This document shows positions 11,215 to 21,547 of a DNA stretch of 64,000 nucleotides, piece by piece. This DNA comes from Topomyia yanbarensis (lineage: Eukaryota > Arthropoda > Insecta > Diptera > Culicidae). The notes under the pieces are model-generated. The model ran no database searches. It saw only the letters and a list, made by a program, of their open reading frames with translations, and was not told where the DNA came from. How positions within the stretch are numbered: position 1 is the first letter of the stretch; the number at the start of each line of letters is the position of its first letter. The position numbers and the translations under genes are program-made. The DNA is taken from assembly GCF_030247195.1 (NCBI RefSeq), contig NC_080672.1, forward strand, positions 98,590,113-98,654,112, in the 5' to 3' direction.

Positions 11215-13545
11215 TTGGATGGCTATAGCACGGCTACACTTCTTCAGATTAACAGCACAACGAACGAGAACGACCGGATTTTAGATCTATGCTTCGTTAA
11301 TGCCAGAGATCAATCGCCGCATATTTCCACCGCCCTCGCCCCGCTAGTAAAGTATGTTCGCCACCATCCGCCTCTTCATCTTACACTCCAGGACGTACCG
11401 CCTATGAAGTTTTCGAGCCACGCGCCCACCGTGTGTTACAATTATAAGCGGGCCGACTATAGCAGCATTTTGAATATTTTACAAAGTATTAACTGGGATT
11501 CTGTGCTAAGTAAGGATGATGTGAACTCCGCCGCTGAAACGTTCTGCCATATAATGAGCTACCTTATCGATCGTCATGTCCCAAAGTGTAATCAACGAAG
11601 TGATCAATCCCCCTGGCAGACAGCCGAGCTACGTCAGCAAAAAATTGAGAAAAGAGCAGCATTACGAAAGTTTACCAAACGCCGTACCTTGTCACTGAGA
11701 GCTTGTTATGTAAGGCTCAATAACGATTTTAAAAAACTGAACAGTTTTTGTTTTTCAAACTATCAACGAAAAATGCAACGTAAGCTTAAGTCGGATCCTA
11801 AATCGTTTTGGAGATACGTCAATGACCAGCGGAAAGAAACCGGCTTGCCTTCTGCAATGTTTTTGAATGGCGAAGCTGGTCATGATTCACAAGCCATATG
11901 CAAATTGTTCGCCTCTAAATTTGCGAGTGTGTTCGTCAGTGAGACATTGTCCTCGCAGCAGATTGACGTTGCAGCTAGCGGCGTGGCCCAACTCGAACGG
12001 TCAGTGAATGAGATTCGTGTAGAGCACTCGGATATTGTATCAGCAGCATCCAAGCTTAAAGCATCGTCATCTCCCGGGCCAGATGGTGTCCCTGCTGTGT
12101 TTTTGAAAAAGTGTATATCCGGTTTGGTGGAACCACTCTGTCAACTATTCAAAATGTCACTGACAACCGCGATTTTTCCTCAATTGTGGAAAGCAGCTTT
12201 CATCTTTCCTGTCCACAAAAAAGGTGATAAGAGGAACATTGACAATTATAGAGGAATTTCTGCGCTCTGTGCCATTTCCAAGCTCTTTGAGTTAGTCGTG
12301 GTGGAGTCAGTGTTTTTTCACTGTAAGGAATATATTTCTAAAGACCAACATGGATTCATGCCGAATCGATCGACGTCGACGAATCTACTATCTCTAACCT
12401 CTTTTGTGTCCGAAGGGTTCGATGCGAGTCAACAAACTGATGTTATATATACTGACTTATCTGCAGCTTTTGACAAAATCAATCACGATATCGCAATCGC
12501 TAAATTGGAAAAACTTGGCTTCAGTGGATCACTCCTGCGATGGTTCCAATCCTATCTCGTTGGCCGTCAACTCAGTGTGAACATAGGTGATGCATACTCC
12601 AAACTATTCTCCGCAACGTCTGGAATTCCGCAAGGAAGTCATCTCGGACCTTTGATATTCACTCTCTATTTCAACGATGTAAACTATCAGCTGAAAGGGC
12701 CACGGTTGTCGTATGCAGATGACCTGAAAATTTTCAACAGAATTAAGAGCCGAACGGACGCACTTTATTTGCAGCAGCAATTTGACACTTTCAGCAGATG
12801 GTGTGAAAACAACCGAATGAATCTGAATCCGGCGAAATGTTCTGTGATATCGTTCTCCAGAAAAAAGGATCCCATTGAGTTTGAATATAACTTGTCTGGA
12901 GCTCTTGTTTCCCGGGTGAGCTGCGTTAAGGATCTTGGAGTGCTGTTAGATTCGAAGCTTACATTTAAGAATCACATTTCGTATGTTGTTGGTAAAGCAT
13001 CGCGAAGCCTGGGCTTCATCTTCCGTACGGCTAAATCCTTCACAGACATTTATTGTCTCAAAAGCCTCTACTGCTCTTTAGTGCGCTCTACGCTGGAGTA
13101 TTGTTCGTCAGTCTGGAACCCGAATTACATGAACAGCAGCGATCGAATTGAAGGCGTTCAACGAAAATTTATACGGTATGCTCTTCGACGCCTGCCTTGG
13201 CGCGATCTTTTTCGTCTACCAAGCTACGAGAGTCGGTGTCAACTCATCCAGCTCGATACCCTTCAGCGCCGTAGAGAAACTGCAAGAGCCTTATTCATCT
13301 CTGATCTTCTGTCAGGACGCATCGATTCTCCAGATTTATTAGAGCGAGTCAACATCCAAGCAAGGTCCAGAACGTTACGCGGAAACGTTCTTCTGAGAGT
13401 GCCGTTTCGACGAACTATTCAAACAGCTAATGCCGCTATCACGGGACTACAACGCCTCTTCAATCGTGTGTCGCACCTGTTCGACTTTCATTTGTCTCGG
13501 ATAACTTTAAGAAAGCAATTCCTGCAGTTTTTTAAATGTAATTAA
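11215..13545 (+). CDS. ORF2 fragment: endonuclease C-terminus and reverse transcriptase
   Basis: The 776-residue frame encodes a retrotransposon reverse transcriptase that would copy element RNA at a nicked target. The first 60 residues hold the last part of an endonuclease (RILDLCFVN). The RT begins near residue 285 with SSPGPDGVPAVFLKKC, followed by FPVHKKGDKRNIDNYRGIS, then YTDLSAAFDKINHD near 412, SGIPQGSHLGPLIF near 470 and the catalytic YADD near 500. Downstream are LGVLLDSKLTFKNHI and the C-terminal domain with RKFIRYALRRLPW. All key RT residues seem present. The ATG at 11215 is only the first Met after the truncation point, not a native start. The last 60 bp to the tail are untranslated. 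Function in place is unlikely, because ORF1 and most of the nuclease are missing. Confidence 0.9.
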   Translation: MDGYSTATLLQINSTTNENDRILDLCFVNARDQSPHISTALAPLVKYVRHHPPLHLTLQDVPPMKFSSHAPTVCYNYKRADYSSILNILQSINWDSVLSKDDVNSAAETFCHIMSYLIDRHVPKCNQRSDQSPWQTAELRQQKIEKRAALRKFTKRRTLSLRACYVRLNNDFKKLNSFCFSNYQRKMQRKLKSDPKSFWRYVNDQRKETGLPSAMFLNGEAGHDSQAICKLFASKFASVFVSETLSSQQIDVAASGVAQLERSVNEIRVEHSDIVSAASKLKASSSPGPDGVPAVFLKKCISGLVEPLCQLFKMSLTTAIFPQLWKAAFIFPVHKKGDKRNIDNYRGISALCAISKLFELVVVESVFFHCKEYISKDQHGFMPNRSTSTNLLSLTSFVSEGFDASQQTDVIYTDLSAAFDKINHDIAIAKLEKLGFSGSLLRWFQSYLVGRQLSVNIGDAYSKLFSATSGIPQGSHLGPLIFTLYFNDVNYQLKGPRLSYADDLKIFNRIKSRTDALYLQQQFDTFSRWCENNRMNLNPAKCSVISFSRKKDPIEFEYNLSGALVSRVSCVKDLGVLLDSKLTFKNHISYVVGKASRSLGFIFRTAKSFTDIYCLKSLYCSLVRSTLEYCSSVWNPNYMNSSDRIEGVQRKFIRYALRRLPWRDLFRLPSYESRCQLIQLDTLQRRRETARALFISDLLSGRIDSPDLLERVNIQARSRTLRGNVLLRVPFRRTIQTANAAITGLQRLFNRVSHLFDFHLSRITLRKQFLQFFKCN

Positions 13546-13592
13546 TTTAAGTTTCCATCATTGGGGCCGAGTGCGGCCTGTTGATGCGTGCG

Positions 13593-13623
13593 ATAAATAA
13601 ATAAATAAATAAATAAATAAATT
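13593..13623 (+). repeat. (ATAA)n tail of the non-LTR element
   Basis: About seven and a half units of the 4-bp motif follow the 3' UTR directly. Simple-sequence tails instead of poly(A) are common in this group of retrotransposons and mark the 3' end of the insertion. Confidence 0.85.
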
Positions 13624-13711
13624 TGTTTGTCATTAATAGTCTTTATAGTAATAGAATAGTCGAAGTTGCAAAAAAAACATTTTTTTTGGTTTTTTCGTGA
13701 TTTTCAAAGTA

Positions 13712-14850
13712 GGGGAACATGGGGAGACGACCAGGTTTTCAATCAAACCCACGTAAATCTCTAAAAGAGTTTTCAATCCCCCAAAACTCATTAAAACGTA
13801 ATGTACAGCAATGTAATGCGTATTCATGATTTTTTGCAAAATTTTTAGTTTACGTTTTTAAAAGTTATAAAACTTTTTAATAAAAGTTTTTCTGAGATCG
13901 TTTTTTTGGTCAAGTCTGCCCACTGCGGGGAGACTTGACCAAGGCCTCGGGAGACTTGACCAAGAGAATTGTGAAAGATCAGAACAAAAAATAAGTGTTT
14001 TTACTGTACTATTTACATTGCATGTTTACACAGCACGAAATCAGCGATATAACTGCTAATTTTGTTTACTAGTACCACAGAAAACAGACATATAAGCTGG
14101 AACAACGTTTCCCGAAAAACCTGTGTGAACATTTAAATGAAAATACGTTGAAAATCACCATCGCATGCAGGGTCGCGTGAATCACCATTGTATACAAGTT
14201 TGCACACAACACAAGGCACGTATATTGATTGCTGACTGATCGTAGCGCCAACCTGTGGCAAATTGCTACCTGCTGTTGTGATTTCAAAGCGACAGTTTTA
14301 TTTCTTACACAAGTTGAAAACTTAACTTGTATATCAGTTCTCAGTGCTAATACTATAAAGATATAGAGTGGTGCTTGAGGTGGGATTTTTTATGATGTGA
14401 TGTGGTATTACAGAAGAGTAAATATCAGAAATTTTGTATCTTTCTTCAGCTTATTGCCACTTGGTCAAGTCTCCCCATAAAATATTGGTCAAGTCTCCCC
14501 AGCATTAGCTCTTGCGTTCAATGTCGTGCAATTTTTAATAACAACTATTCCAATATCCTAGTTCATGTAAAATCATTTTACTACTTAATAAGGAATTACA
14601 TGACATAGCAGTACTTAAAAAAAAATTATTGCTCGAGGAGTTTCAAAGTTTGACAAAAAATTACACAATTTAACGCAAATTTATTAATAACGAAATATTT
14701 TCCATGAGGAAAGGATTTTTCATTCTAAACTTTCAACATTACCCGAAGGGATCGAAACAAGTATAAAAATATGTTTTTTAAATTTTTAAATATAACACGT
14801 TATTGTCAATTATAGAATTTCGCGCTTGGTCAAGTATCCCCATGTTCCCC
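13712..14850. mobile_element. 1.14-kb TA MITE with repeated GGTCAAGTCTCCCC motifs
   Basis: The ends are inverted (GGGGAACATGGGGAGAC at left, its complement at right) and flanked by TA on both sides (13,710-13,711 and 14,851-14,852), fitting a Tc1/mariner-type target. There is no transposase. Besides the two termini, the motif GGTCAAGTCTCCCC or its complement recurs near 13,908, 13,924, 13,949, 14,463 and 14,487. A second copy in opposite orientation is at 50,505-51,501, which makes the boundaries firm. Confidence 0.85.
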
Positions 14851-14852
14851 TA

Positions 14853-17529
14853 CTTAGCAATTTTTATTCTCGTTTCGCTCATTCGTCCGTTTAGTACTGT
14901 TGGTTAGAAAGCACTTTTTGTTAATTTATATCACCAACGAACCAACCAAAACGAACGAATAAATAGCTGCATAACTGGCTCGAGGAACGGTAAGATACAC
15001 TCATAGCCGTAAGCTCAAACGCGTACTAACTATTTTTAAACCGGACTAACTTTTAAACCGGCCTAAACTATTTGGTAAGCTTTAACCAAACGAAGCTGTC
15101 ATTTATATGGCTGCGTTCTGATCTGCAATACACGACAATGTAAAAAAAACAACAAATTCATGTTAAAGAAAATGAGTGAATTAGACAACATGGAGAATTG
15201 TTTTTCATTCCGATATTTTCTTGCAGTAAAATAGCTTTTCTTCGTCATATGTCTCGTTCCATAGCGTGTGAGAACAATTTTGTCAACATGTAACCGATAT
15301 GTTTCTGAACTTAGAGCTTTAATTTGGTGGATAGTTTATAGTTGGCCGATGATGTACAGCATTTTGTAGTGACATAATATTCAATGTGCAAAAGAAAATA
15401 AGTTTGAGGTGGTTGAACCATGGTTTGTAACTGGTGCCGTGATAGTTATTTTAAACTTTGATTAAAAATTGGTTGAAATATTTCAATTTGAATTCAAAAT
15501 GAACTGTGAATGCCATTCTAATTGAACACGATACCTGTCGACACAGGGGGAGGATATTTATATTCGTTTCAAGCGAATTTTCACAAGATAGGAATAAATA
15601 TCAATTATAAATAAAGGTTTGATCATACTCTGCGAATTAAAATTGTACGCGTTTTTTCAGCGAAGCTTAAATAAAAAGTAAACAAAGGTCAAACAAAAAA
15701 TTAAACTTTGACAGAATGATCATTTTAAATTCCCAAGTGTTATATTTCATATTTTTGTTTGCACTGTGATAGACAGAGAATATAGATATATTTCTGCAAT
15801 GCATCAATGCAGATTGGAATGATTTCATTTGCTAACAAAGTTTCTACGATTTTATAAATAAAACAATAAGTACATTAAAACAGAAATGAAAGTTTTAAGC
15901 ATCCTAGTAATATATTTTTACGAACAAATATATTGATCACCGTTGCGTTCGCAATCAATTTTAAAATACTTTTATTTGGGCCTTTCGAATGCCGGGATAG
16001 TTTTTTATTAGACTATTGTCACTGTGCTTACTTAGTCGTAGCGGATTTGCTACATTGTGTAAGGCAATGGCTGTGTCTACAGCGGCTACCCACCGCTCCC
16101 GGTGGATTCCCATCAGTTCCTTTTTCTTTTTTCCTTTTTTATTTCGACTTTCGAATGCAGGGTAAATATAGTTCGACGGTGCTTGTCTTTCCTACCTGAT
16201 AAAACTGCCTTTTTTATTGCCATCTTTATTGCGAGCAAAGAGAGCCATATTTATCCAGAAGAAAGTCGCAGAGATTGTTGAAAATAACGAATTATGCGCA
16301 AAAGAAGCATGGCAAATTTTTGTCTTCTTCCGGTAACATGATGCTGTCATTTGCATTACTGCGTTCTGATCCGCAATACACGGCAATGTTAACCCATTAT
16401 ATCCTAGCGCATGAAATTTCATACGCAGAACTATCCATCGTTTAACGCGTATTTACTGCATAGTTTTGGCAACTAACTGCTTTATTATTGCACTAATGGG
16501 ATTATTACACCTCATATTTCATTGTGAAACAAGACAATTGCCATTTTTTTATAATTTTGTTTACATTTTTGAACCGTGTATAGTTGGGGCAAAGGGCGGC
16601 TGAAAAGTAAGCAATACATTTAATTGAATTTTATTGTTGGAATTCGTGCTAATAATTCCATTATGTGACAAAACGTTCCTACAGGTGTAAAAAAAGTGTC
16701 CGAAAAAAATCCGAAGAAATATGTCAAACAACTTAAAATTTGTTATTTTGATTTAAGCGTACGAAATTTTTTGCACGAGATATTTTCATTCTCAAAACCA
16801 TTCGAAGCGATGATTTTGTTTTTCCCATAATTTTTGATATATTTTTTGGTGGAATTGATGATATCACTGCATTTGGCTCACTTTTTGAAACCCCTGGGTT
16901 ATAATAGGTTAAAAACCGTACAATGTGGTTAATTGAAAATTCACTGTTTATGCCATTTGATAGTCTGATGTATTTATATTTTTAAAACAATTTTGGAATC
17001 CTCGATTTAGCTTAAGCAAAGTAATATTAGAATTATTTAAGATCCAAGTGGCTAATACTACGTTCACACAAGTAAAAACGTGTTTTAACGCTATGTCGAT
17101 GACATTTTTCTTGTTGCTAATTATTATAACATGTTTTAACTCTGTAGTGTGCACATGGTATACAACGTTATTTCACTATTTTGCTAATAATTGTACATAC
17201 TATCGTGAACGTTATAAAGTTGTATTGTTAGTCTCTAGCCACTCCAAGGATTGAAAAAGCATCTCTAACATTATATTTAGTAGTCAGACAGTTCAGCCAA
17301 ATCTGACTATTTCAAATTAAATCAAATGCTTACAGAACAATAATGGAAGCTTACCTTTTTTGGAAACGTTTGTATTAGTTGCTGTTCTGCAGCACATGAA
17401 AAAGCCAAAAACAATAATTTATTTGTTTCAGATAATTATGTAGTCATTGGAAAAGAAATCTGACATTTTAGCTTGGTGGGGCTTATTATACCATCTTACC
17501 AAACTATTACACTAACCATGCATATAGAA
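14853..17529. other. no supportable gene; one ~50-bp direct repeat
   Basis: AT-rich sequence without a coding signal. A segment of about 50 bp around TGCGTTCTGATCTGCAATAC occurs at 15,097-15,145 and again, with a few changes, at 16,341-16,391 in the same orientation. This could be an old duplication or two copies of one repeat. Nothing else in the interval is recognisable. Confidence 0.5.
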
Positions 17530-17675
17530 TTTGGCAGACCTACTTTGCTGAAAATGAAGTAATTCAAATTATCAGTACGATTACCCACTCAATCCTGAAA
17601 TTCCAAAAGTTCAGTAATTGAGCTGAGAATTTGACAATTTCAAAAGCTGATTTTCAGCGAAGTAAATCTGTCAAA
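17530..17675. repeat. imperfect inverted repeat, ~29-bp arms
   Basis: TTTGGCAGACCTACTTTGCT begins the left arm (17,530-17,558), and the right arm (17,646-17,675) is its imperfect complement, giving a hairpin of about 146 bp. It may be a small MITE, but no target duplication was found. The flanks to 18,670 hold no gene I can support. Confidence 0.5.
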
Positions 17676-18674
17676 TGGGTTATATCCAAATTGCTGAGCT
17701 TTCAACATCTTGGATTGCTAAAACGTTCAGTTCAACGAAATTTTGCGACTTCATGCAAAAATTGAGAAAGCTTCAAATCCCGGTTACAAAATAATAAATT
17801 ACAACTAATTACTTCCAATAGGCTGCAATCTGTCTGATAATCAATTGACAGACATCATTTAACAAATTGAACCTGACACTTGATGCAGACAGTGAATCTT
17901 CAGGAGACACCTCGACAAAATGCTGTGTAAACCGTAACTCAAAATTTCCTGGACCAATCGTACTGAATTTTGCACAGTTTTTCTTCTTCACATCATTGCG
18001 GACTTTGGCTTCAAAGTGCTACGAAAAGTTCGAAAATCGGCCAAGAAATAAGAGCTCCATTAGTTACTTGTGGAGTGACGTGAAAAACAACTATGCAAAT
18101 GTATCAACGATTGGTCCAGCAGACCTTGAGTTATGGTGTACACCGCAAAACTAGTTTTCGACGTGGCACCTGACTGAATAGACAAACAATCTTTGTATCG
18201 AAAAAAATTAAGGAATTCAATTTTTTCGCCGATAATACCTTACACAACCATCCTTAAGTTCCGACACGATTTAGGCGATTTTTCCGCATTCAACTTTTTG
18301 TGTCATTTTGCCAAGTCATCTGTCCAGTCTCAACTTTCACAACTTCTTTCATACCCTTGCATTTCTGCTCTATCACTAAGAATTAAACGACAATTTGTTC
18401 TACAGTGGAAATGCTAATCGTCCAAGATCTTATGGAAAATTATAAATAGTGAAACAATATAAGCAAGCTTCGATATTATTTAAATAACGATCAAAATGAG
18501 AATATTTGTACCAGATTGTTTGCCGCCATATTTAAAAGTGTTACTTACGTCGTATGGCTTGGCTTTAATAACAATCTTTTATTTAATCATAGTTGGGACT
18601 CTTCGGAAGCAGTAAAAATGTAAGTAAACTTCCCCTTCCTTATTGTGTTCTTTGTGAGAAAATATAACTAGAAA

Positions 18675-18835
18675 CCCGATCAGAATGAAATAACAAGATT
18701 ATAACAGAACACATTTTTTGTAACATATTGTGTTATAAATTAGGTCTCGTTAGTAGTTAAAATAACAGAAATTTATAACAAATAACAATGCGAGTTATAG
18801 TTTTGAAATATTTCTGTTATGTGTTTCTGATCGGG
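18675..18835. mobile_element. 161-bp MITE with CCCGATCAGAA ends
   Basis: CCCGATCAGAA opens the element, and its complement TTCTGATCGGG closes it. The interior is AT-rich with repeated TAACA/TGTTA words. The same ends occur at 21,548 and 24,219, and the interior near 24,050-24,219 resembles this copy in opposite orientation. No clear target duplication is visible at this copy. Confidence 0.75.
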
Positions 18836-19709
18836 AAGGGGTACAAATTGTGATTATATATTCTTTTCTTTCCTCTTGTTAAACTAAATAAAAAATTGTG
18901 GTCAAATTAAACAACCTCACTCATTTTGATAGCCATAAGTAAACCAACAAACGAAATCAATTTTTAATTAATGCATCTCTGCATCCAATTATAAAATTTA
19001 GTTCTATAGTTTGTTTCAAAATGATTCGACTTCTGCTAACCTGCAATATAACTCTTCGACGTGGTGTTCTGAAATGAGCGTGTAGCACCTTATAGATAGG
19101 ACAATAAAGAATATTAGAAAAAAGTAGCATTTAAAATTCGATTATACCTGTTTTTCATACGGGATAAAACTTGCTTACTTGCCCTCATATGGTTTGTGTG
19201 CAACGTGGGCCATAATATTGCACCTAAAGGTCGAAAAGTTGATTCAAATTATTGAGATGTATGCAAGAGGCGGTCTTTTACACTGTTTTCATTTGGCTTC
19301 AGGATGCAGCCATTTTTGCAATGACAGGTACTAACGTCTTAGACCGAACTAAACTCAGACCTAAAATCAAAGATAGTACCGTGTGGCGGTACCAACTAGC
19401 TTCCAGCTTACCGCTATCAGAGTCGTAGCGTTGTCTTCTGGCGCCCTTGTCGAAGTCGCAGTTTTGCGGCCCTTTGATGTTTGCTTTGGCTTTCTTTATC
19501 AATTCAACTTTCGAGCTATTAGTTTGTGTGTACTTGGAACTAACAAATTTTCTGAGTCAACGTTACATAGTTTCTGAAGCAAAACAAGGCTGATGTCAAT
19601 GGCGCGGACCCAGCCGGCCAACAGCACACTAGGGGGCTGCGCATTATCAGCGTTTGTGGAACGGTGCGTATGAGGTTGAGTGACTGTAAGAAAATACAAC
19701 CGTAAAGTT

Positions 19710-20050
19710 ACATGTTTATTAGAATGGCCCTTAAGGAGGGGGTAAGGGTTTCAGCGTGAAAAAAAAAACACTTTTTTGCGAAAAATAACAGCACGTCATT
19801 GAAATGATACACTATAATGTACAGAAGTTTTGATAAAGTTGCTTCACGCAAAGTTCTAAAATCCCACCTAGTCCCACCGATGTAGAGAACTTTAACTTGC
19901 CTATGGCAGCGATAAATTCGTCGATAAATTGAATGAATTTCGTTAAAATCGACACCCGGTTTAATTTATTTTCTCTCCACTTTATTAAAATCTTTTTCTT
20001 TACTAAATATGTGTTATACGCGTCATTAATAAGGTGAGAGTATGTGTGAT
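19710..20050. repeat. interspersed repeat shared with 25.7-26.1 kb
   Basis: The phrases around AAATGATACACTATAATGTA and a nearby pyrimidine/purine tract (GGAGGGGGTAAGGGTTTC) reappear, diverged, at about 25,975-26,090. The two regions therefore share an unnamed repeat family. There is no protein-coding capacity. Confidence 0.5.
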
Positions 20051-20058
20051 GCAAAAAT

Positions 20059-20477
20059 CAAAGAGAATAGGGAAAGAGTGAAAATCAGTCAAAACGGCAA
20101 CACTCCCTTTATGATGATTTCAACACTAGAATTTTGGCAACCGCTTCCACAGGCAGCACTTTAAATGACTCCTATTATATTTTGAAAACAAACCGTATGT
20201 CGATCGTTGGATTTGTTTATTAAACGATGCGCATTTCGAAAAAAAGAGATGAAATAATTATAATGCTTGTTTTTACTCATACATATACTCTAGAATGCAC
20301 CTCACAATCACGATTGAATCAAATTCTGACGAAAATTGAAATTTCTTTTTTAATAGATGTACAATACTTATCTCCTCCAACTCAGGCATGAGTAATGTTT
20401 ATTTACATTGCACGATTGGTCTGCTTAATAAGGTATTTTTGGCTTCACACTATTCGTCTCTTTCCCTATTCTCTTTG
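20059..20477. mobile_element. hAT-type MITE, 419 bp, 8-bp target duplication
   Basis: The 20-bp ends CAAAGAGAATAGGGAAAGAG and its exact complement bound the element, flanked by GCAAAAAT at 20,051-20,058 and 20,478-20,485. Perfect ends and a perfect duplication suggest a fairly recent insertion. It has no open frame of note and would need a hAT transposase in trans. Confidence 0.9.
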
Positions 20478-20485
20478 GCAAAAAT

Positions 20486-21080
20486 GTGCTTTTTGTAGCT
20501 TCATCATGTAGTGAGGAGAATAGAGTTCGAAAGCGTAGTATTATAAACAAGAGTATTTTATGCTATATGATTATTTGTTGGTATTGATATTTCCAAGTAA
20601 TCCTTATGCACATCATTGCAACCGTCAGTGTCATTTTATTTCGTAAGAGAAGATTTGCAAGTGTTCTACATTTTGCTAATAGGATTCATTCATTTGTGAG
20701 TGACACACACTTCTTAGTAAAATTACCTGGTTCAGACTTTCATTTTACGGGACTCTGATAATCCACGATCTACCGGGGTATACAAAAGATCATTATCATC
20801 ACTGTGATAAAGTTCATCTATGAGAAACCAAGAGAACACTAGAAATTCGGTTTTATGAGCTTTTTTGCAGAAATAGCAATATCATATTCTATTGAAGGAA
20901 TATGATAAGAAAAAATTCAAGATTTTTAATTTTTAATGAGACTCATAAGAAATAAACACAATAAGAGTATTTCTGTGTATCTTTGCTATTACTATAGTGT
21001 GCTAATAGTGTAATTGAAGTGTCACTAAAGATCACAGCCTTTTGTAATGAATCGCAAATAATTACAACCATGTTAACAGC
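20486..21080. other. no supportable gene
   Basis: AT-rich sequence without motifs that I recognise on either strand. Confidence 0.4.
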
Positions 21081-21507
21081 GTGTCGGTTTTACGCTAACA
21101 AAAGGGTGTCGGTTTTACCCCAACAGCGAAATTTTTTTCTTAAAAGCAATAAAAAAAATTGAATACCTCAAACTCGTCTTCAATACACCCAGTTAATCAT
21201 AAGAAAAGCCGATAATAATAGATACTAAAAAAAGTGGTGCTTTGAAAAGCTTTTGTTCGGTTAAAACCTTACAATCTATCAACAAAATTTTACATCCAGT
21301 AGAGTATAAACGCTACCATCGCATGTTTTGTTTATTTTTATGACATTTGACGTACTAACGTAAATTCAATTTGTGTTCAAATGCTCTACATAATCGTGCT
21401 AATAATAAAGTATTATTATGAAATGAACAAAATTTTGATTTCTAGGGAAAATTGTGGGGTGTCGGTTTTACCCACAGTGTCGGTTTTACCCATAATTCCC
21501 CTACTCT
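21080..21507. repeat. element fragment with GTGTCGGTTTTACCC motifs
   Basis: GTGTCGGTTTTAC occurs four times, two near 21,081-21,120 and two near 21,458-21,495. The right edge, read on the minus strand, is TAGGGGAATTATGGGTAAAA. This start resembles the end of the 13.7-kb TA MITE (TAGGGGAACATGGGG) before the sequences diverge. No matching left terminus was found, so I treat it as a truncated or variant member of that type. Confidence 0.55.
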
Positions 21508-21547
21508 CCCTCGAAAAGGTTGATTAAGAAGGGTCTTGGTTCGCATA

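Larger units (their letters stand above)
11210..13623 (+). mobile_element. 5'-truncated jockey/CR1-like non-LTR retrotransposon
   Basis: The element starts inside the endonuclease domain, runs through an uninterrupted reverse transcriptase frame, and ends with a short 3' UTR and an (ATAA)n tail at 13,593-13,623. Truncation at the 5' end is the usual result of incomplete reverse transcription. The lack of any stop in over 2.3 kb suggests a comparatively young copy. No target duplication was identified. The clade within the jockey/CR1 group is not settled by eye. Confidence 0.85.
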
